Assembly: GCA_963849635.1 (NCBI GenBank)
Contig: CAWKIA010000038.1
Location: 131,511-195,510 of the forward strand
Direction: 5' to 3'
From: CAVRUD01 sp963849635
Lineage (GTDB): Bacteria; Chloroflexota; Chloroflexia; Thermomicrobiales; UBA6265
Length of the DNA: 64,000 nt
A model generated the notes under the pieces. The model was not told the DNA's origin, did not search any database, and saw only the letters and a program-made list of their open reading frames with translations. Below, piece by piece: positions 17,677 through 26,807 of the stretch. Each line of letters begins with the position of its first letter. Positions within the stretch are counted from its first letter, which is position 1. Made by a program: the position numbers and the translations under genes.

Positions 17677-20428
17677 TTGCCCGGAATCTCGTTGCCGCCT
17701 TTGTGCCCGACAGCCCGTGCCCTTCAACGGCGGTGTGACGTGGATGCGCCAATCGAGCCAGCCAATGCCGGTGACGATCTTCTCGACAGTGAGCTCAATT
17801 CGCGTGCGATCTTGGACAGCATCCCAGGTTTGGTCGCCCTCATGACCGCGGACGGTCAGGTCCACTTCGCCAATCGCCAGATCCTCGAATACACCGGAAG
17901 GTCTCTGGAGGAGATCAAACAATGGGGGACGAGCGACATCGTTCACCCAGAGGACTTTCCTCAGGTGATCCAGGCTTTTAGCCAATCGATCGCATCAGGC
18001 ACTCCGTACGGGATCGTGCAGCGACTCCGGCGGTCGGACGGTGTCTATCGGTGGTTCCAGAATGACGGCTTCCCTCTGCGCGATTCAAGCGGCCGAATTG
18101 TTCGCTGGTGCGTCCTCTTGACAGACATCGACGATCGGACACGCGCCGAGGCGGCGCTGCGGGAGAGCGAACGCGAGTCGCGCCAGATCGTGGACAGCAT
18201 TCCCGGGTTGGTCGCGGTATTTACGTCCGGCGGTGAGGTTGAATCCGTCAACCGCCAGGTCCTTGAGTACTTCGGCAAGACGGCGGAGGAACTGCGGCAT
18301 TGGGAAGCCGGCGGCACGACCCATCCCGACGATCTTCCCGATACCGTCGAGCAGTTTGCCCATTCGATCGCGACAGGTGACCCCTTCGCGTTTGAAATCC
18401 GTGCTCCCCGGTTTGATGGTGTCTACCGGTGGTTCGAATCTCGGGGATTACCGCTTCTAGACTCAAATGGGAACATTGTCCGCTGGTACAACCTGCTCAT
18501 CGACATCGACGAACGCAAACGCGCTGAGGAGGCGCTCGCCGCGAGCGAGCGCAACCTCAAGCTCATCATCGATACCATCCCGGCACTCGCATGGTCCGCA
18601 CGTTTGGATGGAAGCGCCGAGTTTTTCAATCAGCACTATCTTGATTTCATCGGCCTCTCGGAGGAGCAGGCGAGCGGCTGGGGCTGGACATCGGCCGTCC
18701 ACCTTGAGGATTTGAACGGTCTGGCGGAGACCTGGCAGCGGATCATGGCGTCCGAAATGCCAGGGAGAAGCCGAGGCGCGCCTGCGCCGGTACGACGGCG
18801 AGTACCGATGGTTCCTCTTCCGCACGAATCCCTTGCGTGATGAGAACGGCGCTATCGTCAGGTGGTACGGCGTCAACACCGACATCGAGGACAGAAAGCG
18901 GGCGGAAGAGGACCTGAGACGGAGCGAGGCATTCCTGGCCCAGGCCCAAAGCTTGACCCTGACGGGCAGCCTCTGGTGGAAGATCTCGACCGGAGAGATC
19001 ACCTGGTCGAATGAAAGCTATCGCCTCCTGGGCTATCCCAAAACGGTCACACCGAGCGTCGAATTGATTCTGAATCGCGTTCACCCCGAGGATCTTCCGC
19101 TCGTCCAGGAGACGGTCGAGCGCTCTGCCCGGGATGGGGCCAACATGGACTTCGAGCACCGGCTGCTCATGCCAGACGGTTCCGTCAAGCACGTCCACGT
19201 CGTTGTCCAAAGGGTGCCGGGTACAGAACCGCCAGAATTCGTGGGCGCGGTGACCGACGTCACCGGCCGAAAGCTCGCCGAGGCGGAGCTCCGGCGAGCG
19301 TATGACAGTTTTGCCGACGCTCAGCGGCTGAGCAAAACGGGCAGCTTTATTACCGACCTCGTTGAGGACAACCACAACTGGTCCGAGGAGACCTACCACA
19401 TTTTCGGGTTCGATCCCGGGTCGCAGGTAACGTTGCCGCGGATTCAGTCCATCATCCATCCGGACGACTTCCCCGGGTTCGAGGCCATGATCGGGCGGGC
19501 GATGACCGGAGTGGACGTGAGTTTCGCCTTCCGCATCCAGGCCGACCGCGGCGCAGTGAAGCACATCCGCGGTGTCGCCCACGTCATCGAACAAGTCGAG
19601 GGGCGGCCGATGTTCGTCGGCGCCCTCCAGGACGTAACCGAGAGCATGGTCGCGGAGGAGGCGCTGAGCAAAGCCCGCGCCGAGCTCGCGCATGTGTCGA
19701 GCATGACGACGCTGAGCGCCCTGACCGCGTCGATCGCCCACGAGGTGAACCAGCCGCTCGCGGGCATCATCACCAACGCCGGCACCAGTCTGCGGATGCT
19801 AGACGCCGATCCGCCGAACCTCGAAGGCGCCCGCGAAACGGCTCGGCGCACGATCCGCGATGGCAACCGCGCCGCGGATGTGATCTCCCGGTTGCGGGCG
19901 CTGTTCACCAGGCGGGAGTTCGCGCTTGAGCCGTTGGATCTAAACGAGGCGGTCAGAGAGGTGATCGCCCTGTCGTCGAGCGACCTCCAACGGAACCGGG
20001 TGATCCTCCAGGCGGATCTAGCTGGCGATCTCCCGATCGTCACCGGCGATCGGCTCCAGCTTCAACAGGTCATCTCGAACCTGCTGCACAACGCGGCGGA
20101 CGCGATGGCCGAGGTCGACGATCGGCCGCGACGGGCAACGATCACAACCGAACGGGAGGACGGCGACCGTGTGCGTTTGACCGTCCGCGATGCGGGCGTT
20201 GGCCTCCCTGCCGAGAGCCTGCCCACGCTGTTCAATGCCTTCTACACGACGAAGAGCGGAGGCATGGGCATCGGGTTGTACATCTGCCGCTCGATCGTCG
20301 AGCGGCACCAGGGCCGCCTGTGGGCCGAGCCGAACGAAGACGGCCCTGGCGCGACATTTGCGTTCTCCATCCCCCGTGCCGCAGAGACCGATCCGGTCTG
20401 GGACCCAGTTAGAAGGACACCCGTATGA
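17677..20428 (+). CDS. Multi-PAS sensor histidine kinase (one frameshift)
   Basis: About 916 residues once one indel is repaired. At least five PAS/PAC units follow each other: SIPGLVALMTADGQVHFANR, then SIPGLVAVFTSGGEVESVNR, TIPALAWSARLDGSAEFFNQ and two more with LTGSLWWKISTGEITWSNES and LSKTGSFITDLVEDNHNWSE. The kinase core has the H-box ASIAHEVNQPLAGIITNAGT, N-box LHNAADAM, and G boxes DAGVGLP and GGMGIGLYICRSI. No membrane segment is seen, so it is a soluble sensor. An extra G in the GGG at 18763-18765 splits the frame; removing it restores PGEAEARLRRYDGEYRWF. The start is uncertain (TTG 17677 or GTG 17740). It is coupled by ATGA to a receiver gene. Confidence 0.88.
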
Positions 20429-20796
20429 GCAAGCTTCCTCTCGTTTCGGTGGTTGACGACGACGAATCGGTGCGCGAGTCGCTGCCAGACTTTCTGCGGC
20501 AGGTCGGCTTCGCCGCCGAGGCGTTTTCGTCCGCCGAGGCATTCCTCGCGTCGGACTTTGTCCCCGAAACGAACTGCTTGCTCCTCGATATTGCGATGCC
20601 TGGGATGACCGGCCCCGATCTGCAGCAGGAGTTAATCCTGCGGCGCCAGCAGATCCCGATCGTTTTCATCACCGCCACTGGCGACGAGACGATTCGCCCC
20701 CGTCTGCTCGCCCATGGCGCGGTCGAGTGCTTGTTCAAGCCATTTAGCGAGTCCGACCTGCTGGCGGCGCTCAACACCGCGCTGCGGACGGGATAG
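20425..20796 (+). CDS. Single-domain response regulator
   Basis: A 123-residue CheY-like receiver with no output domain. The acidic pocket is DDDE at 11-14, the phospho-acceptor is Asp55 in LLLDIAMPG, the switch Thr is in FITATGD and the conserved Lys is 105 in LFKPF. Its ATG overlaps the kinase TGA by 4 bases, so it is translationally coupled and is almost certainly the kinase's direct phosphate acceptor. The sequence is of the FixJ receiver type. It may act as a phosphate sink or relay towards the downstream FixJ-type regulator. Confidence 0.9.
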   Translation: MSKLPLVSVVDDDESVRESLPDFLRQVGFAAEAFSSAEAFLASDFVPETNCLLLDIAMPGMTGPDLQQELILRRQQIPIVFITATGDETIRPRLLAHGAVECLFKPFSESDLLAALNTALRTG

Positions 20797-20885
20797 GTCA
20801 ACCGCCGAACGGCCCGGCGGACGGTTCGCCTCGAACATATACTGTGGCCTCGGCGGTCGCCTCCACATTGATCGAGGCCCACACC

Positions 20886-21512
20886 ATGGCGGACGTCCCC
20901 GCGAAAGTCTTCGTCGTCGACGACGATGTCTCCGTACGCGAATCGTTGGAATTGCTGATCTCGAGTGCGGGCTGGCAGCCCGAGACCTTTGCCTCCGCGC
21001 AGGAATTCCTGTCTCGCCCCAATCCCTCGGTACCAAGCTGTTTGGTACTCGACGTGACGCTTCCGGGGCTTAGCGGCCTGGAATTGCAGGAGCGGCTCGC
21101 CGATCGGGCAGACATGCCGATCATCTTCATCACCGGGTACGGCGACGTGCCCATGACCGTGCGGGCGATGAAGGCCGGCGCCGTCGAGTTCCTGGAGAAA
21201 CCGTTCCGCGACGATGTGCTGCTCAATGCCATTCGTGGCGCCATCGAGCGCAGCCGCGCGGCCCTCCGCCGCGAGGCGGAGATGCGGGATCTCAGGGTCT
21301 GCTACGAGTCACTGACCCCGCGCGAACGCGAGGTAATGGCATTGGTCGTTTCTGGCCTTCTGAACAAGCAGGTCGGTGCCGAACTCAGCATCAGCGAGAT
21401 CACCGTGAAGGCGCACAGGGGCCAGGTGATGCGCAAGATGCAGGCGGACTCTCTGCCGGACCTGGTGACCATGGCCGCACGCCTGGGCTTGCGATCGGCA
21501 CCAAACGACTGA
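20886..21512 (+). CDS. FixJ/NarL-type response regulator
   Basis: A 208-residue two-domain regulator. The receiver has DDDVS at 12-16, Asp56 in LVLDVTLPG, FITGYGDVPMTVRAMKAGAV and Lys105 in EKPF. The LuxR-type HTH follows: LTPREREVMALVVSGLLNKQ and ISEITVKAHRGQVMRKM. This is the FixJ subfamily pattern. The ATG at 20886 begins MADVPAKVF; the open frame upstream lacks similarity. It lies 89 bases after the single-domain receiver, completing a kinase/receiver/FixJ module whose target genes are not obvious here. Confidence 0.92.
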   Translation: MADVPAKVFVVDDDVSVRESLELLISSAGWQPETFASAQEFLSRPNPSVPSCLVLDVTLPGLSGLELQERLADRADMPIIFITGYGDVPMTVRAMKAGAVEFLEKPFRDDVLLNAIRGAIERSRAALRREAEMRDLRVCYESLTPREREVMALVVSGLLNKQVGAELSISEITVKAHRGQVMRKMQADSLPDLVTMAARLGLRSAPND

Positions 21513-21699
21513 TCGTCCACTGCCCATAGCGGGTAGATTCAAGGCGTCTGCCGGCAGGGACCATCTTGCGGGCAAGCGCACGAATCCGCGCCACCAGGCA
21601 TTCCGCGGGTTCACGCCTTCTACGGCGAGCCCGGCATCCGCCCCGGCACGCTCCGCCTCGGCCCCGGGTGATGCGGTCTCCTGTTGTCGCTTACGCCCC

Positions 21700-21990
21700 C
21701 TACGAGAGCGCCGCGAGGCCCTTGGCCAGGTCCTCCGGCGTCATCACGGGCACGAAGTCGATGCGCGCGCCAAGTTCCTGGAAGAATGGCTCGGAGATCG
21801 CCGGAATCTGGGAGACGTCGTCGATGTTGACGACGAGATACGCGGTGCGCGACCCCTCCCCCGGCCCGAAGTAGGCGGCCTCGGGTTGGAGCTGCTCCAT
21901 CACCCGCTGCAGCAGCGGTCCGACCCGCCCTTCGCGTACGGCGACATTGGCCGTCTCCGTCGACATGTGGACGATGAGCATGAAGCGCAT
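21700..21990 (-). CDS. DUF3303-like small protein
   Basis: A 96-residue protein opening MRFMLIVHMSTETANVAVRE and ending with IDFVPVMTPEDLAKGLAAL. This is the ferredoxin-like dimeric alpha/beta barrel layout of DUF3303 and muconolactone-isomerase-like proteins, including AYLVVNIDDVSQIPAISEPF. The function is unknown. A GGAGGAGAG site precedes the ATG. It converges with the FixJ-type gene; the 187 bases between them hold no gene. Confidence 0.75.
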   Translation of the reverse strand: MRFMLIVHMSTETANVAVREGRVGPLLQRVMEQLQPEAAYFGPGEGSRTAYLVVNIDDVSQIPAISEPFFQELGARIDFVPVMTPEDLAKGLAALS

Positions 21991-22149
21991 GGCTCTCCTC
22001 CTCCGGCACGCACGGTTGAGATGTCTATCCGGGTCTCGCGATGAGCAGTGTTATAGCACACGAGTCCGAACGGCTGGAGGGGATGAGACAAAAGCCCGAC
22101 CACCGAATTTCCACCGCCGGCACGCGCGAATCTCCACGTCGTTAGATTC

Positions 22150-22448
22150 CTAACCGGTTCTAGGTGTCCTTGGTCCATCCGGCGGCGCGTTGCCGACCGT
22201 GGTTGCTTCGAGCTTGGCTTGCCGCGCGGCATACTCGGCGTCCGGCAAGGGCACGTAGCCGACCAACGGGACGATGTCGCGAGCGGCGGCCAGCGTGAAC
22301 CGCATGAGTTCCAGAACGATCGATCTGACCAGACTCTCGACCCGGACGTACAGAAACAGCGGACGGGAGAGCGGTTGTCCTCAACATTAAGGCCGGCAGG
22401 ACTGTAGGACTGGCTCGCATCGAATAGGTCGACATCGTCATTCGACAT
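22150..22448 (-). pseudogene. Remnant of phosphate-binding protein PstS C-terminus
   Basis: The minus strand reads RPLFLYVRVESLVRSIVLEL, then MRFTLAAARDIVPLVGYVPL and PDAEYAARQAKLEA before a stop at 22150. RPLFxYV and VGYVPLPDxxY are typical of the last 60 residues of PstS-type periplasmic phosphate-binding proteins. Upstream, DLFDASQSYSPAGLNVED sits in another frame. The other 250 or so residues and any pstCAB genes are absent, so this is a decayed or truncated remnant. It is recorded with moderate confidence because the match is short. Confidence 0.5.
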
Positions 22449-22590
22449 AGCTTTGGGTTTTTCGATCTTGGGCCACGATCCAGCTGGGACACGATGTTAC
22501 GTCGCTGAATCGCGGCCCCAATTCTTCAGGCTATGACGCCAGAGCGTGTCTGGAACGTCGCCTCGGGCCAGCCGACGTTTTCTCATTCGC

Positions 22591-23115
22591 TCAGTCCGGA
22601 TCGATGTACCGGGACTCGGGGTCGTCGCGGAACGGAAGGTACCGGACCGACGCGACCCGTTCCGCGGCGGCATCGTCGGGCGGGAGGAATGCGACCCACC
22701 CATCACGCTCCTCGCCTGGGGCGTACACCCCGGCCGCGTCGGGCTCAGGTGGTGTCAGGGTGAGCACGTCGGCGATAGCGAACCCGTCCGCATCGGCCGG
22801 CATGAAGGCGGTCGCCGAGAGGAACGCCTCGGCATCCCGCAGGTTCGTCACCACCACTCGTAGCGCCAGCCAACGGGGTATGCCCGCCGGATCGGTATCC
22901 CCAAGCCGCGTGGTTCTCCGATCGTCGGGATCGTACCGGTCGTAGACATCCTGGCCCCAGAGGGCATCGAGGGCCGCAACGCGCCAGTCGTCCGTCTCGA
23001 CCGGATCGCCCATGTCGGCCGGACGCTCAGGATCGGAGCCAGCGCCGGTCGAACCGGCCTGCGCCGCGGGGCGGCGCAATCCGAGCGCGATAGGGATGCC
23101 CATGCCCCCTCTCAT
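22591..23115 (-). CDS. Hypothetical acidic protein
   Basis: A 174-residue acidic protein (DDWRVAALDALWGQDVYDRY, FMPADADGFAIADVLTLTPP, GVYAPGEERDGWVAFLPPDD). No signal peptide or membrane segment is present and I do not recognise the family. Codon use fits the neighbours and the frame is clean, so I take it as a real gene. An ATG at 23103 is an alternative start. It runs in the same direction as the universal stress protein gene, 77 bases downstream of it. Confidence 0.6.
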   Translation of the reverse strand: MRGGMGIPIALGLRRPAAQAGSTGAGSDPERPADMGDPVETDDWRVAALDALWGQDVYDRYDPDDRRTTRLGDTDPAGIPRWLALRVVVTNLRDAEAFLSATAFMPADADGFAIADVLTLTPPEPDAAGVYAPGEERDGWVAFLPPDDAAAERVASVRYLPFRDDPESRYIDPD

Positions 23116-23191
23116 GTAGATCCTGGATGCCTGTTGCCATCGACGGGAAACAAAAGGCGGATGGGCCTGCAGCCGCCCACTGGACCGCCTT

Positions 23192-24196
23192 CTACGCCGG
23201 GACCAGCACGACCGGCGAGGTGCCGGAGCGGAGGAGTTTGTCGGCGACGCCGCCGAGGGTCCAGGAGACGCGAGATGGCCCGGCGGAGGCGGTCGCCCCT
23301 CCAGACTGCTGGCCCTGGCCGCGGCTGGTGAGGACGACGAGGTCGGTGCGGCGGGCTTCGGAGATGACGGTAGAGACAGGGTTGCCGGTGAGAACGTCGC
23401 CGCGGGCGGTCACGCCCAGGCGCTGGAGGCGGGAGACCGCGTCGGCGACGGCAGCCTCCGCGACGGCGCGGGAGGCGCCACGGAACTCGCGCTCGATCAC
23501 ATCGGGGTGGGCGATGCCGGGGGGCAACTCCGTAGCGGCTGGTCCGCTGGAGACGGCCTGGACCACCCGAATCTCGACCCCGAGGGCCTTGGCCAGCGCC
23601 GCCGCGACGGGCAAGGCGGCGAAGGCCGCGTCCGATCCGTCGATGGGGACCAGGATGCCCGTCGCCGGCGAACGATCGGGACTCGATGACGACGCTCTAC
23701 CCCCACTCTCCGGTCGAGGAGGCACAACCAGGACCGGGCGGGCATCCGCCCGGACCACCCGATCGACGACCCGGCCGAAGGCGAATGGCCCCCAGGCCCC
23801 CGCGCCGGAATTGGTCATCGCGATCAGGTCGATCCGTTCTTCGCTGGCCACGCGGAGGATCTCGGCGGCAGGATCGCCGGTGGCGACAAGGGTCTTGTGC
23901 GCGACTCCCGCGGGCAGCGCCGCCGCCGCGGCCTCCAGCCGCTCGGTGGCGACCTTGGTGTACCCCTCCTGAACCTGGGCCGCCGGGGCGATCTCCCGGC
24001 CGAGGATGTTGCGGACATTGCTGGCCGGGGGCGTGACTTCGAGCAGGACGACAGTGCCACCGGAGCTGTCCCCGGCGATGGCCGCCGCGTAGGGTAGGAC
24101 CTGGGTGGCCGCCTGGGAGCCGTCCAGCGGCACCAGGACACGGGCCAGGGGCGCGGGACCGGAGGGAGATTGGTTGGGTCGATCTGTCTCAGCCAT
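23192..24196 (-). CDS. Universal stress protein, two UspA domains
   Basis: A 334-residue tandem UspA protein. Domain 1 (about 18-160) has LARVLVPLDGSQAATQVLPY and the nucleotide loop MTNSGAGAWGPFAFGRVVDR then PVLVV. Domain 2 (about 170-334) has ILVPIDGSDAAFAALPVAAA and LTSRGQGQQSGG, followed by VADKLLRSGTSPVVLVP. Both keep recognisable Gly-rich ATP-binding loops, although the second has an insertion. The family binds ATP and supports survival under stress. It lies 32 bases after the metallopeptidase gene and may share its transcript. Confidence 0.9.
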   Translation of the reverse strand: MAETDRPNQSPSGPAPLARVLVPLDGSQAATQVLPYAAAIAGDSSGGTVVLLEVTPPASNVRNILGREIAPAAQVQEGYTKVATERLEAAAAALPAGVAHKTLVATGDPAAEILRVASEERIDLIAMTNSGAGAWGPFAFGRVVDRVVRADARPVLVVPPRPESGGRASSSSPDRSPATGILVPIDGSDAAFAALPVAAALAKALGVEIRVVQAVSSGPAATELPPGIAHPDVIEREFRGASRAVAEAAVADAVSRLQRLGVTARGDVLTGNPVSTVISEARRTDLVVLTSRGQGQQSGGATASAGPSRVSWTLGGVADKLLRSGTSPVVLVPA

Positions 24197-24228
24197 GGTT
24201 GGTCACCTCGATCCTGGTTCCCGGCACC

Positions 24229-25362
24229 CTACGCATCGATGCTCACGTTGCACGCCAGGAAGCCCTGCTCATAGCCGTTCATGATCGCCCGGGCGCGCTG
24301 GTCGCCGGTGCCATGGGCTTGAGGATCGTATGGGCCGACGTAGGCGGGATCGCCGAGGACCTCGAGGGCGAACTGGACCGCCTGATCGATATCACCCTCC
24401 TGAAGGGCGCCACGGGCGGTGGCGTCATAGGCCCAGACGCCGGACATGCAGTCGGCCATGATCTCCAGCTCGATGCTGTAGACGGAGTTCCAGGTGGTCG
24501 GCTCCTCGCCGGGATCCACCCGGACGAACGAGGTGCTGGTCTGGACGTGGTGGGCCCACTCGTGAGCGATGACGAACGCCGCCGCGAACGGGTCCTGGCT
24601 CTGCATGAATACCTCGTCGAGGTAAAGCGTCTGGTCCGGCGGGCAGTAGAAGCCGGCGAAGGTGCCCTGGGCGGGGCCGCAGGCGCTCGTCGCCCCCTCG
24701 CCTTCGCCAACCACGACCACGCCCGGCGAGTGGTAGGTGTACCTCGTGTAGGAGATGACGTCGGCATAGAAGGCGTCCAGGTCGTTGACGACGTTCTCGA
24801 TGAGGTTGCCTTCGAGGAGGTTGCCAGCGGCGGGGGCGTTGGCGGCGGAGTCGGACGAGCCGTACTGGGCGATGGCATCTTCGACGAACTCCGGGCTGTC
24901 GCCCAGGAACCAGCGCCAGGCGCCGCCGTCGTCCTGGACCAGATACATCTGGCTTTCGGCCCAGACGGTGGCGCCGGCCTCATCCTTGATCGGCAGGACG
25001 AAGCTCACCTCGGCAGCGCGGTCGTAGGCCGTGCCGGTGACGGGCCACTCCCACTGGCCCAGTCCAACACCGACAACCTGGCCGGTGCCGGCGGCGGCCG
25101 TGCCGTAGACCTCGGTCAGCACCCCGACGGCGGCCGCCCGGGGAAAGACCTGGCGGGCGTCCGGGTGGAGCTCGTCGTACATGGCGAGGTAGTTGGCCTG
25201 GGCGGCGAGGTCGAGCAGGTTCTGGGCAGCCGACGCCGCGCCGGCCCGGTCGCGCAGGTCGGCCTGCTCATCCTGGGCAGCCCGGCCGGCGAACGGCATA
25301 GCGAGAGCCGCCAGCACGACCACGCAGGCCAGGAACGAAACAACGCGACGGTCGATGCGCAT
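24229..25362 (-). CDS. Exported neutral zinc metallopeptidase (YpfJ-like)
   Basis: A 377-residue protein with a signal peptide (MRIDRRVVSFLACVVVLAAL, cleaved near AGRAAQ) and a C-terminal zincin domain. The zinc site is HEWAHH at 267-272 (VIAHEWAHHVQ), with the downstream conserved ELEIMADCMSGVWA at about 298-311, as in the neutral zinc metallopeptidase family PF04228. The first half (about 35-170) is unrelated to the peptidase and may be an NTF2-like or scaffold domain. The ATG at 25362 has a GGAGGGG site. Likely role: an extracytoplasmic peptidase of unknown substrate. Confidence 0.88.
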   Translation of the reverse strand: MRIDRRVVSFLACVVVLAALAMPFAGRAAQDEQADLRDRAGAASAAQNLLDLAAQANYLAMYDELHPDARQVFPRAAAVGVLTEVYGTAAAGTGQVVGVGLGQWEWPVTGTAYDRAAEVSFVLPIKDEAGATVWAESQMYLVQDDGGAWRWFLGDSPEFVEDAIAQYGSSDSAANAPAAGNLLEGNLIENVVNDLDAFYADVISYTRYTYHSPGVVVVGEGEGATSACGPAQGTFAGFYCPPDQTLYLDEVFMQSQDPFAAAFVIAHEWAHHVQTSTSFVRVDPGEEPTTWNSVYSIELEIMADCMSGVWAYDATARGALQEGDIDQAVQFALEVLGDPAYVGPYDPQAHGTGDQRARAIMNGYEQGFLACNVSIDA

Positions 25363-25810
25363 GACGCTCCCCTCCGAACGAACCGAGCGATCCAACCGTA
25401 CGCCCCCCACGATCCGCGTTCCGAGCGCTGGCGCCTGGGGACGCTCCGGGACACCGTTACCGTGCCTCAGTCTAGAGGAGGCAGACCGGGTGAAGCCCTG
25501 GCGCCCCAGGAGTCAACCGTTTAGCACCCAAGCGCCTGCCAATCCATCGTGCCAGGTGGCCAGTGCGCTGCGGTCAGGCCGCGGTACTGCTCGCAATCTG
25601 CGGTCCATGCCTGCTAGGCCAGTCCAGCCCCTTGACCGCGCCGCGACGGACCGAAGCTACGCAAATTCTCCGACGAATGCGCTGCAATTCGCGTTCTTGG
25701 CGCGCATTATGCTCAACATGGTGGGTCCAGGGCCAGCGTGTGCGCTGGAACGAACGGGGCAACCCAGCGACGTTGCGGGTTGCGGATGGACCAGAATTGG
25801 AGGAAATGCC
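25363..25810. other. Divergent intergenic region, no gene seen
   Basis: This stretch separates the metallopeptidase gene from the plus-strand Gly-rich gene and must hold both promoters. Reading frames here are shadows without family resemblance. The GGAGGAAAT just before 25811 is the ribosome site of the Gly-rich gene. Confidence 0.4.
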
Positions 25811-26410
25811 ATGAGCGACGCGATCAAGGGACTCTTCGGCGGTGGCGGTGACAACGATCCAGATGAAAGGATCAAGAAAATCGGCGCTGACCCGGGTGAG
25901 GCGAAGAGCTTCATCAGCCGGTACCTCGACGGCGATCCCACCGAGGGCTACGACGAGAACGAGGCGGCTTCGAACTTCCAGCGGGTCGCCCAGAACGCCT
26001 CGCCGGACCAGATGCAGCGGGCCACCCGGCAGGCGCTGGAGCACATGAGCCCCGGCCAGCGCTCCGACTTCGCCAAGATGCTCCAGCAGCGCCAAGCCAG
26101 CGGCGGGAACGTGCCGATCCAGCAGGCGGGCGACCGCACGGCCGGCAGCGGCGGCGACGGTATGGGCGTCGACGACATTCTCGGCGGCCTGCTCGGCGGC
26201 GGCGGAGGCGGTGGCCTCGGGGACATCTTTGGCGGCCTGCTCGGTGGTGGCAACGATAACTCCCGGTCCCAGACCGGGACGCAGTCCGGCGGCGGCGGTG
26301 GCGGCATGCTTGGCGGCTTCGGCGACCTGCTCAGCTCGCCGGTCGGCAAGGCGGTCATCGGCGGGATCGCCGCTTACGGCATGAAAGAGATCTTGGACGG
26401 GAAGAACTAA
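25811..26410 (+). CDS. Gly-rich hypothetical protein
   Basis: A 199-residue protein. The first 100 residues are charged and helical (MSDAIKGLFGGGGDNDPDER, FISRYLDGDPTEGYDENEAA, MQRATRQALEHMSPGQRSDF). The rest is Gly-rich with repeated ILGGLLGGGGGG and IFGGLLGGG units, ending in SSPVGKAVIGGIAAYGMKEI. The family is not firmly recognised; the repeated GGLLGG modules and helical head resemble DUF937-type small proteins. The ATG at 25811 has a GGAGGAAATGCC site. A hairpin and then a strong terminator follow it. Confidence 0.75.
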   Translation: MSDAIKGLFGGGGDNDPDERIKKIGADPGEAKSFISRYLDGDPTEGYDENEAASNFQRVAQNASPDQMQRATRQALEHMSPGQRSDFAKMLQQRQASGGNVPIQQAGDRTAGSGGDGMGVDDILGGLLGGGGGGGLGDIFGGLLGGGNDNSRSQTGTQSGGGGGGMLGGFGDLLSSPVGKAVIGGIAAYGMKEILDGKN

Positions 26411-26433
26411 GGGCTACCATCCGGCTTCATCCT

Positions 26434-26467
26434 CTGTCCCCTCGCCTCTGCGGAGGCGAGGGGACAG
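26434..26467. terminator. GC-rich hairpin after the Gly-rich gene
   Basis: CTGTCCCCTCGCCTC pairs perfectly with GAGGCGAGGGGACAG over 15 bases with a 4-base loop. It has no T-run, so it is hairpin only. It lies 24 bases after the stop at 26410. Confidence 0.5.
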
Positions 26468-26505
26468 GAGCGTCGTCGTTTCCGATGCGTCATTCATCCC
26501 TCGTT

Positions 26506-26542
26506 CCCCTCTCCCACGCGTGGGAGAGGGGTTTGTTTTCTT
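26506..26542 (+). terminator. Rho-independent terminator
   Basis: CCCCTCTCCCACG pairs with CGTGGGAGAGGGG (26 bases, perfect) and is followed by TTTGTTTTCTT. This is a textbook terminator for transcription coming from the Gly-rich gene. Confidence 0.75.
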
Positions 26543-26621
26543 GAGCGCGGGGGGAAGGCGCCCGAATGCCTAACACCGTCCTGAATGGTGGATTGGGGAT
26601 GCACCCCAGGCGGAGGTGAGG

Positions 26622-26677
26622 TACGTAGGAGAGGGGCGAGAGACGGGTTTGTGGATCTACGTAGGTGGGTTACGTAG
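26622..26677. promoter_or_regulatory. Three TACGTAG palindrome-like boxes
   Basis: TACGTAG occurs at 26622-26628, 26658-26664 and 26671-26677, within a 56-base stretch some 130 bases before the LPNTG protein gene. The second copy is extended to CTACGTAG. Clustering in front of a gene suggests a binding site array. No regulator is identified. Confidence 0.35.
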
Positions 26678-26807
26678 AAATCCAGGTGTGGCATCGGGAA
26701 TGGATCGATAGGGTAGTGATCGACCTGGGCGGCGACTGGAGCGCGCCGGGGTCACGAATCAGCCCAACGAGCCTAACCGGCCTCACCATGATGGAGATCC
26801 GACCCCG

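Noticed and set aside
24199..25524. 441-codon plus-strand frame opposite the metallopeptidase
   Set aside because: The minus strand carries a signal peptide and HEWAHH zinc site; the plus frame has no recognisable features.
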